Source of the DNA: Trichococcus collinsii
Lineage (GTDB): Bacteria > Bacillota > Bacilli > Lactobacillales > Aerococcaceae
Assembly: GCF_900107505.1 (NCBI RefSeq)
Contig: NZ_FNQH01000001.1
Span: 720,901 to 769,843 of the forward strand
Reading direction: 5' to 3'
DNA length: 48,943 nucleotides
How positions within the stretch are numbered: the first letter of the stretch is position 1; the number at the start of each line of letters is the position of its first letter. Both the position numbers and the translations under genes were made by a program. Shown piece after piece: positions 1 through 9,471 of this stretch. A model generated the notes under the pieces. The model ran no database searches. It saw nothing but the letters and a program-made list of their open reading frames with translations, and was not told the origin of the DNA.

Positions 1-1065
1 AAACAATCCTAACTTGGGCTCTATTGGCAAAATTTCCAATTCGTTGAATAGTTTTTTTGACAATATGGCGTGTTGTGTTTCAAGATTTAACTTTGGTATG
101 GTTGTAGCTTTATCCGCTAGTTTGGGTGTAACTACAGATCCATCCGCGAATGCCCCATTACCGATTGGCGTCCATGCTGTGCCTGTCCATGCGTAATTTA
201 AGAGATTGTCAGTCGTCCATCGCACATCCCCAAGCGTGTTTCCGGTTGTCGGCAATGCGGCAAAAGTGGTACTACCTTTAAAAACATAGGCACTTGATGG
301 CAAATCGGATAAATCAGCTTTTGTCGATTCGATATGCGCCAACTGTCGCTCAGTTGAAAGTAACCTTGAGTTGTTTATTTCCTCAAAATCTTCCAACTTC
401 TCCGCAAGTTTAGCCGCGGCTATTCCAGTTTCCAAAGCCACGTCAAACTCTTCTATGTTGGCATCGGCGGCAGCGAGCGTGGCTGTCAGGTCTTCTGCTA
501 AATCGCTAAACTGATTTTGCCGATTAGTTTGCGCCAAATTAAATGCCGCATTCCGGTCAAATTCGTTGTTATCGAACTCAGCTTCCCTGAGTATCTCGTT
601 AGCCGCGAACTCGTCGATGTACGCGCGCGCCTCTCTTGTGAGCGTGGTCCAGTCGTGTATCATGATCTGTTGCGCTACTTGTGTTTCCAGTCCGTTAACG
701 ATCTCGAAGTCATAAAGTTGACTAGGGAAGTTTTGCTCATCTTCCAAACCTTCATTAAAGCGAACAACAAGTTGTATTCTCGCAATCCCGGCATGATTCC
801 CCTCGTCCTCTTTTAACAAATAACTAAATGTAGTTCCTGTTAATTCAACATCCTCTTTCGGATTTTGGAAGAAAGAACCATCCCGCATGTATAGCAGCGT
901 TGTAGCCGTTGCGCCTGAAAGTTCGCCAGCCTGCATATCCGTTACTTGGAACTGAAATTCGGCCGACCTTAAGTCATTCGTGTATACAATAGGTCTAACT
1001 AGACTTCTTTCTATAGTTGTTGATCGAAGTTTTACTTGATACGGTATAATTTTCGGCGTTGCCAT
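1..1065 (-). CDS. Baseplate upper protein (BppU-type), 3' end cut by window edge
   Basis: The reading frame starts at 1065 and stays open for 355 codons to the left edge. The N-terminus (MATPKIIPYQVKLRSTTIER, then a beta-rich section with ATATTLLYMRDGSFF and FEIVNGLETQVAQQIM) is typical of BppU domains of Gram-positive siphovirus baseplates. A central acidic helical stretch (residues about 150-235) precedes a Thr/Gly-rich part containing SAYVFKGSTTFAALPT and PIGNGAFADGSVVTPKLADK, common in fibre and baseplate proteins. It is the last late structural gene visible on the left. It probably links baseplate to receptor-binding proteins. The true C-terminus is not in the window. Confidence 0.75.
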   Translation of the reverse strand, partial: MATPKIIPYQVKLRSTTIERSLVRPIVYTNDLRSAEFQFQVTDMQAGELSGATATTLLYMRDGSFFQNPKEDVELTGTTFSYLLKEDEGNHAGIARIQLVVRFNEGLEDEQNFPSQLYDFEIVNGLETQVAQQIMIHDWTTLTREARAYIDEFAANEILREAEFDNNEFDRNAAFNLAQTNRQNQFSDLAEDLTATLAAADANIEEFDVALETGIAAAKLAEKLEDFEEINNSRLLSTERQLAHIESTKADLSDLPSSAYVFKGSTTFAALPTTGNTLGDVRWTTDNLLNYAWTGTAWTPIGNGAFADGSVVTPKLADKATTIPKLNLETQHAILSKKLFNELEILPIEPKLGLF

Positions 1066-1100
1066 CTAATCACTCCTTTTAATTCGTTTGTTTGACGTGC

Positions 1101-1637
1101 TTATTTCCATCTTCCTTTACCTTGGTAGTGCACGCCCATATAACTCTGTGTTGATGCCGCAAATTCACATCGCACATGGCCGAAAAAGCCATTAACATTT
1201 GAACCGTTGCGATACGCACCCGCTCTGAAATCGCTAAAAGCTCCGGATCCGTCGTACATGGAGCCTGTCAATACAACTTGGACAGGGTTGACGCAAGAGA
1301 ACGGGAGAGTCTTTGTGAATGTCGCAACGCTGCCGGTTGAAAACGTTCCGTATAAGTCTATTTTTCCCCAAAATTCTATATCCCCATTCCCATACTTGGT
1401 GTAATAACCGTCCGCTTCATTACCTCCACTTTCAACGATGGCCCTTTCGGAAAGCTGCACTCCAATCGCTTTCGAATCAGCCTCCAATTTATCAAAGGTT
1501 AATTTATCAACCGCATTAGCGATACCATTTTCCATGTGGTTCATTCGGTCAGCTGTAACTACAGCTCCGTTTGCGGCATTCTGCGCCTCCGACTTCGTAT
1601 CATCGTAATCTCCCCAGCTTTGTTTTATATATGCCAT
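1101..1637 (-). CDS. Tail fibre / receptor-binding-like protein
   Basis: 178 residues. The N-terminus (AYIKQSWGDYDD, then TADRMNHMENGIANAVD) is the anchor segment shared by many Firmicute phage baseplate fibres. The C-terminal half (YYTKYGNGDIEFWGKI to GVHYQGKGRWK) is Gly/aromatic-rich and resembles the gp53-like or pyocin-knob C-terminal fold of fibres, which suggests host surface recognition. Its ribosome binding site GGAGGAG lies in the last codons of the upstream tail endopeptidase gene, so the two are translationally linked. The exact ligand cannot be told. Confidence 0.6.
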   Translation of the reverse strand: MAYIKQSWGDYDDTKSEAQNAANGAVVTADRMNHMENGIANAVDKLTFDKLEADSKAIGVQLSERAIVESGGNEADGYYTKYGNGDIEFWGKIDLYGTFSTGSVATFTKTLPFSCVNPVQVVLTGSMYDGSGAFSDFRAGAYRNGSNVNGFFGHVRCEFAASTQSYMGVHYQGKGRWK

Positions 1638-1639
1638 TA

Positions 1640-3997
1640 TTAAACATCTCCTCCGGCCGCGGCGCTGTTATCGGCTACTAATTTTTCCAAAGCGCTCAGC
1701 CGCCTATTCATATCAGCATTTTCCGCTTTTAATTCATCAATAGTTTGAAGCATCTTTTGTAGCGCCATGCTATTGATATTTACTTGTTTTCCCATGTCGA
1801 TGCTTAGGTAATTGGAACCCTGGTCTTTTACGGCCAAAAATGGCGCATATTGTGCTTCCATCCCGAACTGCTCGCCAGTCGGTTTTTTTTCGTTGTAAGG
1901 ATTTGTTGCATCCCATTCAAAATTGATAAAACGCATTTTCTCAATGACGGAAAAAGGATCCACAACCGCATCCACAACTTTGTCTTTCAGGCGAATATCT
2001 GACTGATTCGTGATGACATTCCCATTCATGTTCAGTGTTCCAAATGCTCTTAGTTCTCGATATAGCAATTGCAAAACAGTTGTGATTCCACCATTTGTAT
2101 CTAACCATCCGAGACTAGTGCTGTTATATCCGCCCAATGCCAAGATGCCATTATTATCAAATACCCTTCCGCCAGGAGATGTAGACGTTCCTTGCATCCA
2201 AATATTTTTGACGTACCTAATTTCTTGGTGTTTCATGTTTAAAATTCTCGGGATTTCAATAACATCTTCGTTGAAAGGTATTCTCAAAAATGTTTCATAA
2301 ATTCCGGTTGACTCGTTCTTTCTTGAAATGCTGAAAGATTTTCCGGGTTCTACGAAAACCGCAACCCCATTTGACCCTTCTGACACTACGTACCCTGACT
2401 CTATCGCCCCGGTACGCGATCCGGTTTTTGTGAAAAATCGCATGCCTCCTTCTTCTACAACAGAGTATTCTCCACTTGCGGCGACTGCCTTCAATCCATT
2501 TGGAGTCATACTTACGCCTTGCGCAATTCCGTTGAATCCCGCTTGTATCATTCCGGCGTTCAATATCCCTGTGTCGATAAAATCAGCTACAATATGCCCG
2601 TCGATCGTTATCGCTACCCCAAAAGGTCCGTTATAACCGTTTTGGGAAAAGCCGATTCCTTCTTGATTCAACCTGATAACATTTGTGGCCGAATTGATAT
2701 CTTCCGTGTCCATTACCAGGAATTCATAAGGTTTACCGTTTTCGTCATAACGGGCTGTGAGGTAACCGCCTCTATTTCCGGTTATTTTTTCATTAGCTTC
2801 TTCGAATGCATTTTTCAAGCTGCTACTTTCTTCTTTTATCTTTGACAGAGTTTTGTTTATCTGCTGTTGCAGCGTTGGTCTTCCGGAAGGTTTCACGTCT
2901 GTCCTACTCTTTGTTTCAGCTTCGCTCGTAGCCTTTAGACCACCGTTATACACCAATTTGTAACCCAAGTTAGGAACCTTTAAAGGAGATCCTGAAGCGT
3001 CTTGTATCGTGAATAAGTCGCCGGCCTCCAATGATGGATTACCCCTCCACTCCAACGCGTATGGATAAAAATCCACATCTGCCAACTTTTCGTACACATC
3101 GTTTAATATCTCTTGTGTCATTACGTCGTTCTCCAAATTGATTTGAGGTCCGGTATCCCTACCGACCTTAAGAGTCAGTGTCTCTTCGTCTTTGTTGACC
3201 GTACAAGTAATTCCTCCAACCCTGTAACGAATCCCCTTTTTAACTAACCCTTTCGAATAATATTCATCCATCGAAATGTTGTAATCGGAGTCTTGGAGGG
3301 TTCTTATTTGCAATTTACCCGTTCGGCTAAAAGTGACGAATCCGGCTTCAATTTGTGCGATTAACCCCAGCGCTTGACGATGCGTGTACCCTTTTGGCTC
3401 TTCGATTTTAGTAGCGCTCAGGTTCCCGATGTACTTATAATCTATTTCCACGCCCGCTTGGTTAGCTATTTCCGTAACGACATCCCTTATATCTGCAGGG
3501 TATTTTAATTGCGAGTTGTAGTCATTTTCTAAAAAAATCATTTGATCTTTGCAAACGATAGTTGTTTTCTTTTCGTTATAGTCGATATCAACATGATCGG
3601 ATATATAGAATTCACCCAGCGGCACATACTCTATGTCGCTATCCGGATTCCACGAATTTAACCTCGTTCCGCCGACCCTAGCTGTTCCGATTTTCGTATT
3701 TAGCATTTTTCTTAACTCGGGAGATAAATTCCCCCTAACTACACCGATTTCAATAGTCACGCGGTCTAGGGCTACTACGGTTTCAATGATTTCGGAAAAT
3801 ACAATCGTGGCCGCATTGGTTATGGCCGATCCGATTGCGTATTCTTCGCCAGCCATACTCCCCAAATCTGCATTAATAGATACCAGGGTTTCGTCATCAT
3901 AAATAATGTTATTAATTTTTACTCTCGCGCGAATGTCCCTTAAGCTTGATTTCATCGCATCGACAAACAAAGAGCTGTTTTTTAGCAAATGTTTCAC
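1640..3997 (-). CDS. Prophage tail endopeptidase (Tal-like) with C-terminal S74 chaperone domain
   Basis: 785 residues. A GTG start directly follows the TAG of the upstream gene (TAGGTG). The next in-frame ATG, at 3955, has no ribosome binding site. The N-terminal part (residues 1-380) resembles the prophage endopeptidase tail family that forms the tip below the distal tail protein. The middle is beta-rich. The C-terminus has the SDIRLKD signature of the Peptidase S74 intramolecular chaperone, which cleaves itself at that Ser/Lys site after trimerisation, followed by a coiled coil (LKAENADMNRRLSALEKLV). Mature tail tips would lose the last roughly 110 residues. It sits between DUF6711-like and fibre genes, as usual for a Tal protein. 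Confidence 0.75.
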   Translation of the reverse strand: MKHLLKNSSLFVDAMKSSLRDIRARVKINNIIYDDETLVSINADLGSMAGEEYAIGSAITNAATIVFSEIIETVVALDRVTIEIGVVRGNLSPELRKMLNTKIGTARVGGTRLNSWNPDSDIEYVPLGEFYISDHVDIDYNEKKTTIVCKDQMIFLENDYNSQLKYPADIRDVVTEIANQAGVEIDYKYIGNLSATKIEEPKGYTHRQALGLIAQIEAGFVTFSRTGKLQIRTLQDSDYNISMDEYYSKGLVKKGIRYRVGGITCTVNKDEETLTLKVGRDTGPQINLENDVMTQEILNDVYEKLADVDFYPYALEWRGNPSLEAGDLFTIQDASGSPLKVPNLGYKLVYNGGLKATSEAETKSRTDVKPSGRPTLQQQINKTLSKIKEESSSLKNAFEEANEKITGNRGGYLTARYDENGKPYEFLVMDTEDINSATNVIRLNQEGIGFSQNGYNGPFGVAITIDGHIVADFIDTGILNAGMIQAGFNGIAQGVSMTPNGLKAVAASGEYSVVEEGGMRFFTKTGSRTGAIESGYVVSEGSNGVAVFVEPGKSFSISRKNESTGIYETFLRIPFNEDVIEIPRILNMKHQEIRYVKNIWMQGTSTSPGGRVFDNNGILALGGYNSTSLGWLDTNGGITTVLQLLYRELRAFGTLNMNGNVITNQSDIRLKDKVVDAVVDPFSVIEKMRFINFEWDATNPYNEKKPTGEQFGMEAQYAPFLAVKDQGSNYLSIDMGKQVNINSMALQKMLQTIDELKAENADMNRRLSALEKLVADNSAAAGGDV

Positions 3998-4363
3998 CTA
4001 CTTCTCTATAAAATTCATAGACAGACCTTGCCATTTTATCGCTCCGAATTTTTCGTTCCACGAATACAATGGTGCCGTCCGGTCCCCTACATAGAATGTT
4101 TTTGTGGCCATACCTCCGGTTTTTGGGTTCGGGTAAGTAACATCAAAAAAAGCGGAATCCACCGCGTTCAGGATGTCGAATATCTCTCCATCGCTCAGCG
4201 GACCCCACTTGATTTCTAATTTCACTTTTTCCGATATAATATCCCGTACCATTGTGCCACTTGCATTTCTCCCGCTTGTGTCAGCATCGATCGTTTGGTA
4301 TCCCACGCTAAACTCTTGGGGGGCCTTTACGTAACGCCCACCCACTAACAGTAATTCATCCAT
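3998..4363 (-). CDS. Distal tail-associated protein, DUF6711-like
   Basis: 121 residues. It lies between the tape measure and tail endopeptidase genes, where distal-tail or tail-tip adaptor proteins are encoded. Features such as MDELLLVGGRYVKAPQEFSV, KLEIKWGPLSDGEIFDIL and FGAIKWQGLSMNFIEK match the DUF6711 family as I recall it. No catalytic motif is seen. It probably is a structural component of the tail tip. Its stop abuts the GTG start of the next gene. Confidence 0.55.
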   Translation of the reverse strand: MDELLLVGGRYVKAPQEFSVGYQTIDADTSGRNASGTMVRDIISEKVKLEIKWGPLSDGEIFDILNAVDSAFFDVTYPNPKTGGMATKTFYVGDRTAPLYSWNEKFGAIKWQGLSMNFIEK

Positions 4364-4374
4364 TCGGACCCCTC

Positions 4375-7300
4375 CTAGATATTTATAGGGATTGCTCCCG
4401 TACGATCGATAATCTCGTTGATTTCGTTGATTACGATTTTTCCGATCTTCTGACCATCCATTACTAACGTTACCTCCATCGGACCGCTCGCTTTATTACC
4501 CGATGCAGCATACATAGCTAACGCGTTCGAAATCGATTCCGACATACCCGTAAGCCCTCCGCCAGCCTCTCTCGTAGATATTGGCATATCCAATCGCTGC
4601 ATAGGCGTTTCTAAAAATAGATCAGGCATTTGTAGCGAGCTAGTATCGGAGACGCCTAAATAGTCTTTTGCTATTTCAAGCAATTCAAGCGCTCTGTTGC
4701 GTTTTTCAAGAGGGATGACCATTTCCTTCTTGTTTCCTTCCGCGAGTCTGTAGTAGCCCTCATTTGACACTACGCCGCCATTTTCGTAACCATGGCCGTT
4801 TCCGATGACACTCAGCATGCCAGTTGCACCATATCGGCTCTTGGCGTAATTGATACCAGCTAACAAACTGTCCAGACCGTTTAACCGGTTGTCGTGGCCA
4901 GGGAATTTATACGCATTGAAAGTTGCTCCGATGACTTGGACCAAACCTTTGGCCAAATCCCCCGTCTTGTTATTGATATCGCCGATGTTCCCTTGGATTG
5001 CTTTCTCGTTACCGCCTGATTCAGACTGAATTTGACGCAACCAAGCATTTACATAAGCGTCTGTCGTTGGCAGTCCATTCATGGATAGCGCCCTGATGAC
5101 GGTAGGTCTCCATCTTTCTACGCCGGTTCCGACAGGAGACTCTGAGCCTTTTTCGAGCATCCCTTTGATAAAGTTCGTCGCACTTCCTGCAACCGTACTA
5201 ATTCCACCCTTGGCAATAGCCAGAGCTGGGTTTACCGCGCCTGACAAGTTAACAAATTTGCTGATTGCGATATCCAGCAATTCGCTTGGGTTCGATAGAT
5301 AATCCCAGACTGTTCCGGCCATTTCTTTCGCTCCGTTATAAGCTTTGCTAAACCAATCACCGATCCCATTCGCATAACGAGGAACACCGCCGTACATGCT
5401 GTTTGTTCTTTCTCCGTCAAGCACTTTCGCGCCTCTCGGTAGATTAACCAACATGTTTCTTTGGTTCGGGAATAAGCCGACTTGGCCACCAGGTAGTTGG
5501 AAAGCTTCGCGATAATTCTTACCGCTGCCGTCATTGACCATTGCCAAGCCGCCCGGATGCGCATTTGTCCCTTGCGCATATGTCGGTACAGCCCAAGTAG
5601 ATAGTTTGTTGCCACCCGCTCCGACTTTATCCAATATCCAGTTAATCCCGCCAATTACGCCGTTAACAGCTTTACCAATAACGCCGACTATGCCGTTAGC
5701 GATTGATGCCGCTGCCGATTTAACAGAATCAAGCCCCTTTCGTAACCCTTCAGCAATTTTCGAACCCAAACCGGTAGCCCATCCAGTAACATTGTCGAAC
5801 GTTGTACTTGCAGTTGATTGGATACTCGACAAGTATTCGCCTACCTTGGTTTTCATGGTAGAAAAGGCATTAATAGCTCCATTTTTGGCTTCGTTAGCTT
5901 TGGTGGACACCTTCGTTGAAACATTTCCCCACGCTTCAGACGTAGCGGTTTTTATTCCGGACCACTTCTCAGATATCCAGCCACCTAATTGACTAGCCTT
6001 CTCCTTGATCGTATCCCAATTTTTCCAAAGCAATACACCTACAGCGATGGCAGCTCCGATCGCTATGGCCCATGGTCCGCCTAGGAAAGTAACGACGCCT
6101 CCTACAGCTGTTCCAATGCCACCTAGAACCCCGCTCAGACCACCTATGGAAGATAGCCAGCCAAACACACCTGATAAAATCCCTGTTAGTGTTTTGAGTC
6201 CGCTAATGACTTTAAGTGCTCCGGCAAACGAGGCGAACGCAACTACAAAATTACTGAATCCCACTTGGTGCTCCGATACGAAATCACCAATACCGCTTAA
6301 CGATGAGGCCAAACCTTCCAAAATGCTAACGATTACGCCGCCTGTCCACGCTGCTATTGGTGCCAAGAAATCATCCCATAACCATTGGAAAGTCGGTTGT
6401 AGAGCCTCTGTTATTTCATTCAGAAATTTCAACGCACCGGAAAGAGCATCTAGAAATGCAGGTAAAGCATCCTCGATCGCCCAACCAGCCAAAGGCAGTA
6501 AGACTTCTCGATAGAGCCAAGATAAGCCAGCTCCAATGTTGTCCGTCAAAGGGGCTAAGGCTTTCAATAGTGTGTCGATGGAAGTCATCAGAGGTGTAAA
6601 ATCAAGGGATTCCGTCCAATCCTCTGTGGCCTTTGCCATATCCCTGAAGTGTCCCGTCAACATTTCGATGATCCCCAAGATCGTTGTGAAGATGCTTACT
6701 CCTAAGTCGTTCGTTTCCCAAGCTTCTCTAAGCCCGTTTGCGAGGTTTCCAACCGAAGTCAGGATGCTCGCTATAATCTGAAGGATGTTTCCTAATATTC
6801 GTTCGCCACTTCCGCCAGTCCACACTTCCATGAAAGATCGACCGATTGATTTGGTCAGCTCCCAAACTTCGGTTAAAGCGAATTTGGCGGCATCCATTAC
6901 GGATTTTCCGTATTTATTCCAGGCAGCTTGAACTGGTTCGAATAATTGCGAAAGAATATTCCGTGCATTATCCGCAAATTTAGATAACCATGCCGGCGTC
7001 GAATAGTCAGGAGTATTGAAATCGATGCCAGGGGTACCGGCTCCCGATCCAGAACCCGCTCCTGCGTCAGCATCCGAATTGACATCCAGACCTATCCTGT
7101 TAATCTCGTCAAAACCCATCAAAGAACGTTGTAACTCTTTGATTTTGTCTTTCGCATCCGTTGCGCCTGTTCCCGTATCTTCCAAGGCTTTCACGTTGTC
7201 ATATAGCCCGCTTGCGCCTTGTTTTGCCGCCTCGTACGTCGATCCGAAGATGTTGGCTATAAATGAAGCGATATAGCCTGTAGCCTTCGCCAATGCGCTC

Positions 7301-8613
7301 ATAAGCGCGTTTATTGCTGGTAGCGCGGCTTGATAGATTGGATAGAAGGCAGTCAACAGATTCACTTTGATCTGATTTAGCGAGTTTGCGAATTCTTGGT
7401 TAGTTTTGAGCGAGTTCCATAGACCTTGCCCTAAAGCCATTATTCCGCGATACAGGAAAGTGAACACAATCAGCTGATTCCCCAACATCCAGATTGTTTT
7501 GCGCCATCCGCCTACATACTTACCTAAAGCGCTGTTGCTTTGTGACAACCCTTTATTCATGCGGCTGCCCGATTGGTTGAACATAGAGAAGAAGCTGCCC
7601 AAATTCTTACCAACCGACTTAGTGCCGTGTGCAATATTATTGGAAACGCGGTTGAACAGGCCACCGAATCGCGACCAGGTATTACCCGCTTTTGCAGATG
7701 CATTTGAAATACTCTTTACCCCAGAAGCCGCATTCCCCGTTTGAATACTAGACTTATCAAGCGTGTCTCCAAGCCCAAAAAGAGCAGTTCTGAGAGCCTT
7801 CGCCCTGTCTTCCGTCGTTGCATAAGCCTGTTGCAAAGCGTCGTTAGAACTAATTAATTTGTTCATTTTAGCCGTTTGAACTTGTATCTTTTGCATAGTA
7901 TCTACTGACTTGTCAGAATCAGCTGTACTAAACCCAGATTGGAACGACCCGACCGTCTTTCTCTGTGACTCATATACCTTCTGCATGTTTGCGATTTTAG
8001 ATCGTAGCGTTTCGATCTGCCCCTCATTCTGATCCATCGTCGCCGCGATATTCTTCAGGCTAGCAGGAACGGCATCGAACTCAGCCTTCATTGTCCGGGC
8101 CATTTCGCGCGCTTTGTTTCGGTAACTCGTCATTTTTTGTTCAGCGCTAGCGATTTGTTCGTCATACTTCACCACTGCGCCTGTGTCGTTGTCTTTTACA
8201 GCTGATGTACGTTTAGCAGCTAGGTGAGCAATCTTGTTCTGAGCCGCTCTAGCTTGCCCCATTTTTGAGTTGATATCCTTGACCATCAAATCGATTTCTT
8301 TTCCAGCCCTAGCGCGCGTCTGTTTAAACCCTTGCTCCAGATTGCGGGATGTTGCATCAGTCTTGCTTTTGGATAACTCTTCCATCCGGTCCATTTGTTG
8401 GCTGAACTTCTTGATGAAATCGCCGAGCGTGTTTTCCACTTTTTTAGTAGCATCGCTCATATCCAGATTCTGCTCGATTTTTTCACCACTCTGACCAGTG
8501 GCGCTTTCGATTTTTTTCAAAAGACCGTTAATTTGCGGTAAAACACGGTTGATAGACTCTTGGACGTTCTTCGTGTTTACCTCGAGCAGAACCTCCAGTT
8601 TTTCTAACTCCAT
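4375..8613 (-). CDS. Tail tape measure protein with C-terminal transglycosylase-like domain
   Basis: 1412 residues, the largest gene. The N-terminal 300 residues are heptad-rich coiled coil. Hydrophobic helices follow near residues 370-470 and 780-870 (for example GGPWAIAIGAAIAVGVLLWK). Around residue 1200 there is a lytic transglycosylase-like segment (WLRQIQSESGGNEKAIQG, with the likely catalytic Glu in QSESG, then AKGLVQVIGATFNAYKFPGH), which may open peptidoglycan during injection. The gene end contains YENGGVVSNEGYYRLAEGNK, typical of tape measures. Length sets tail length. Position after the tail chaperones is canonical. Confidence 0.9.
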   Translation of the reverse strand: MELEKLEVLLEVNTKNVQESINRVLPQINGLLKKIESATGQSGEKIEQNLDMSDATKKVENTLGDFIKKFSQQMDRMEELSKSKTDATSRNLEQGFKQTRARAGKEIDLMVKDINSKMGQARAAQNKIAHLAAKRTSAVKDNDTGAVVKYDEQIASAEQKMTSYRNKAREMARTMKAEFDAVPASLKNIAATMDQNEGQIETLRSKIANMQKVYESQRKTVGSFQSGFSTADSDKSVDTMQKIQVQTAKMNKLISSNDALQQAYATTEDRAKALRTALFGLGDTLDKSSIQTGNAASGVKSISNASAKAGNTWSRFGGLFNRVSNNIAHGTKSVGKNLGSFFSMFNQSGSRMNKGLSQSNSALGKYVGGWRKTIWMLGNQLIVFTFLYRGIMALGQGLWNSLKTNQEFANSLNQIKVNLLTAFYPIYQAALPAINALMSALAKATGYIASFIANIFGSTYEAAKQGASGLYDNVKALEDTGTGATDAKDKIKELQRSLMGFDEINRIGLDVNSDADAGAGSGSGAGTPGIDFNTPDYSTPAWLSKFADNARNILSQLFEPVQAAWNKYGKSVMDAAKFALTEVWELTKSIGRSFMEVWTGGSGERILGNILQIIASILTSVGNLANGLREAWETNDLGVSIFTTILGIIEMLTGHFRDMAKATEDWTESLDFTPLMTSIDTLLKALAPLTDNIGAGLSWLYREVLLPLAGWAIEDALPAFLDALSGALKFLNEITEALQPTFQWLWDDFLAPIAAWTGGVIVSILEGLASSLSGIGDFVSEHQVGFSNFVVAFASFAGALKVISGLKTLTGILSGVFGWLSSIGGLSGVLGGIGTAVGGVVTFLGGPWAIAIGAAIAVGVLLWKNWDTIKEKASQLGGWISEKWSGIKTATSEAWGNVSTKVSTKANEAKNGAINAFSTMKTKVGEYLSSIQSTASTTFDNVTGWATGLGSKIAEGLRKGLDSVKSAAASIANGIVGVIGKAVNGVIGGINWILDKVGAGGNKLSTWAVPTYAQGTNAHPGGLAMVNDGSGKNYREAFQLPGGQVGLFPNQRNMLVNLPRGAKVLDGERTNSMYGGVPRYANGIGDWFSKAYNGAKEMAGTVWDYLSNPSELLDIAISKFVNLSGAVNPALAIAKGGISTVAGSATNFIKGMLEKGSESPVGTGVERWRPTVIRALSMNGLPTTDAYVNAWLRQIQSESGGNEKAIQGNIGDINNKTGDLAKGLVQVIGATFNAYKFPGHDNRLNGLDSLLAGINYAKSRYGATGMLSVIGNGHGYENGGVVSNEGYYRLAEGNKKEMVIPLEKRNRALELLEIAKDYLGVSDTSSLQMPDLFLETPMQRLDMPISTREAGGGLTGMSESISNALAMYAASGNKASGPMEVTLVMDGQKIGKIVINEINEIIDRTGAIPINI

Positions 8614-9081
8614 TTATTTCACCTCCTGTTTTTTCGCCTTCCTAGCCCTTGTAGCTTTGATGGCTTGCGCCATTATCATCATGCGTTGTTGATCTTCTTC
8701 CATTTCCTTCACAAGTCGTTCCTCTTCTGTGATTTCCTCCACTTTCCCAGCGAATGGATAGGCGGATTCGAAGCTTGGCATCTTAGACGGCTCATTCATC
8801 GCGTAAGCCATTAGTTGTGCTAAGCGGTAGTTTAGGTTAGCTTCTTGCTTGATATCCTCTTCTTTGATGCGTTGGTTCGCATCCACTTGCACGATAATTT
8901 CTTCAAATGTTTTTGACCAATACTCATCCGAAGGGATTCCATTTTGAACCGCCGGAAGATACATATCGTTCAAGAGTTCGGTAAGAGTTGTGTATTCTTT
9001 CCGATTTACAGGATTGATTCCTCTTCCTTCGCGTTGTCCAGGGTCAGCTCTTCGCTTTCTGCCTTGTCTTTCGATTTCCCG
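8614..9081 (-). CDS. Tail assembly chaperone, -1 frameshift extension (T part of G/GT)
   Basis: This frame is open from the T TTT TTC slip site at 9083-9089 to the stop at 8614. It encodes residues such as NPVNRKEYTTLTELLNDMYL and ends MIMAQAIKATRARKAKKQEVK. There is no ATG with a ribosome binding site. The first start codons are a TTG at 8973 and an ATG at 8964, both inside conserved-looking sequence. Expression therefore most likely depends on ribosomes shifting -1 from the upstream 9006-9404 frame, giving a fusion of about 260 residues. It sits immediately before the tape measure, as in lambda G/GT, where the fusion escorts the tape measure during tail assembly. Confidence 0.75.
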   Translation of the reverse strand, partial: REIERQGRKRRADPGQREGRGINPVNRKEYTTLTELLNDMYLPAVQNGIPSDEYWSKTFEEIIVQVDANQRIKEEDIKQEANLNYRLAQLMAYAMNEPSKMPSFESAYPFAGKVEEITEEERLVKEMEEDQQRMMIMAQAIKATRARKAKKQEVK

Positions 9082-9404
9082 AAAAAACCTGCCTCACCCA
9101 GAAGATCTTGAACGATTCCGAACAATTCCATAGAATTGCCGCCATCATCGATAAAGTTCTCAAAAGCCTTAACGACATCTGCTTCTTTCACGCCATGAAC
9201 GGTATTTGACAGATGCAGAACGATCAGAACTTTGTTGGCAGGTGGAAGTTTCATCTCGCCTTCATTTTTAATGAAAAGACCCATCAAGGACTCGTCCAAA
9301 CGTTTCTCGATATTCAAGATAGCCCTTCCGGTAAGGCGGCATTCAAGCGTAAGCCCTCCGAAGTTGACCGTTTTTGTAGTAGGCATTTTTGTAATTTGTC
9401 CCAT
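9006..9404 (-). CDS. Tail assembly chaperone (G part)
   Basis: 132 residues starting MGQITKMPTTKTVNFGGLTL. The start at 9404 is chosen because CGGAGG lies just upstream and the longer frame begins with low-complexity sequence. The product is small and acidic at the C-terminus (DNAKEEESIL), typical of gpG-like chaperones between tail tube and tape measure. Near its end is GGTTTTTTC (9081-9089), a -1 slippery heptamer T TTT TTC that leads into the downstream frame. Most ribosomes should stop at 9006. Confidence 0.75.
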   Translation of the reverse strand: MGQITKMPTTKTVNFGGLTLECRLTGRAILNIEKRLDESLMGLFIKNEGEMKLPPANKVLIVLHLSNTVHGVKEADVVKAFENFIDDGGNSMELFGIVQDLLGEAGFFGKSKDKAESEELTLDNAKEEESIL

Positions 9405-9430
9405 GTATATAAACCTCCGTTTTTTTATGA

Positions 9431-9463
9431 AAAGAAAAAAGGGCAATCGCTTGGACTGCCCTT
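9431..9463 (-). terminator. Intrinsic terminator after the tail tube gene
   Basis: On the minus strand a 7-bp stem AAGGGCA/TGCCCTT with an 11-nt loop is followed by TTTTTTCTTTTC. It sits between the tail tube protein and the tail chaperone. Partial termination would give more tail tube than chaperone transcript. Confidence 0.65.
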
Positions 9464-9471
9464 CATTTTAG

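Noticed and set aside
517-816. Open frame of 99 codons on the plus strand
   Set aside because: Antisense to BppU, no ribosome binding site, no recognisable protein features.
5232-5654. Open frame of 140 codons on the minus strand
   Set aside because: Alternative frame inside the tape measure gene, whose own frame is clearly coding.
6005-6514. Open frame of 169 codons on the plus strand
   Set aside because: Pro/Ala/Thr-rich shadow opposite the tape measure gene.
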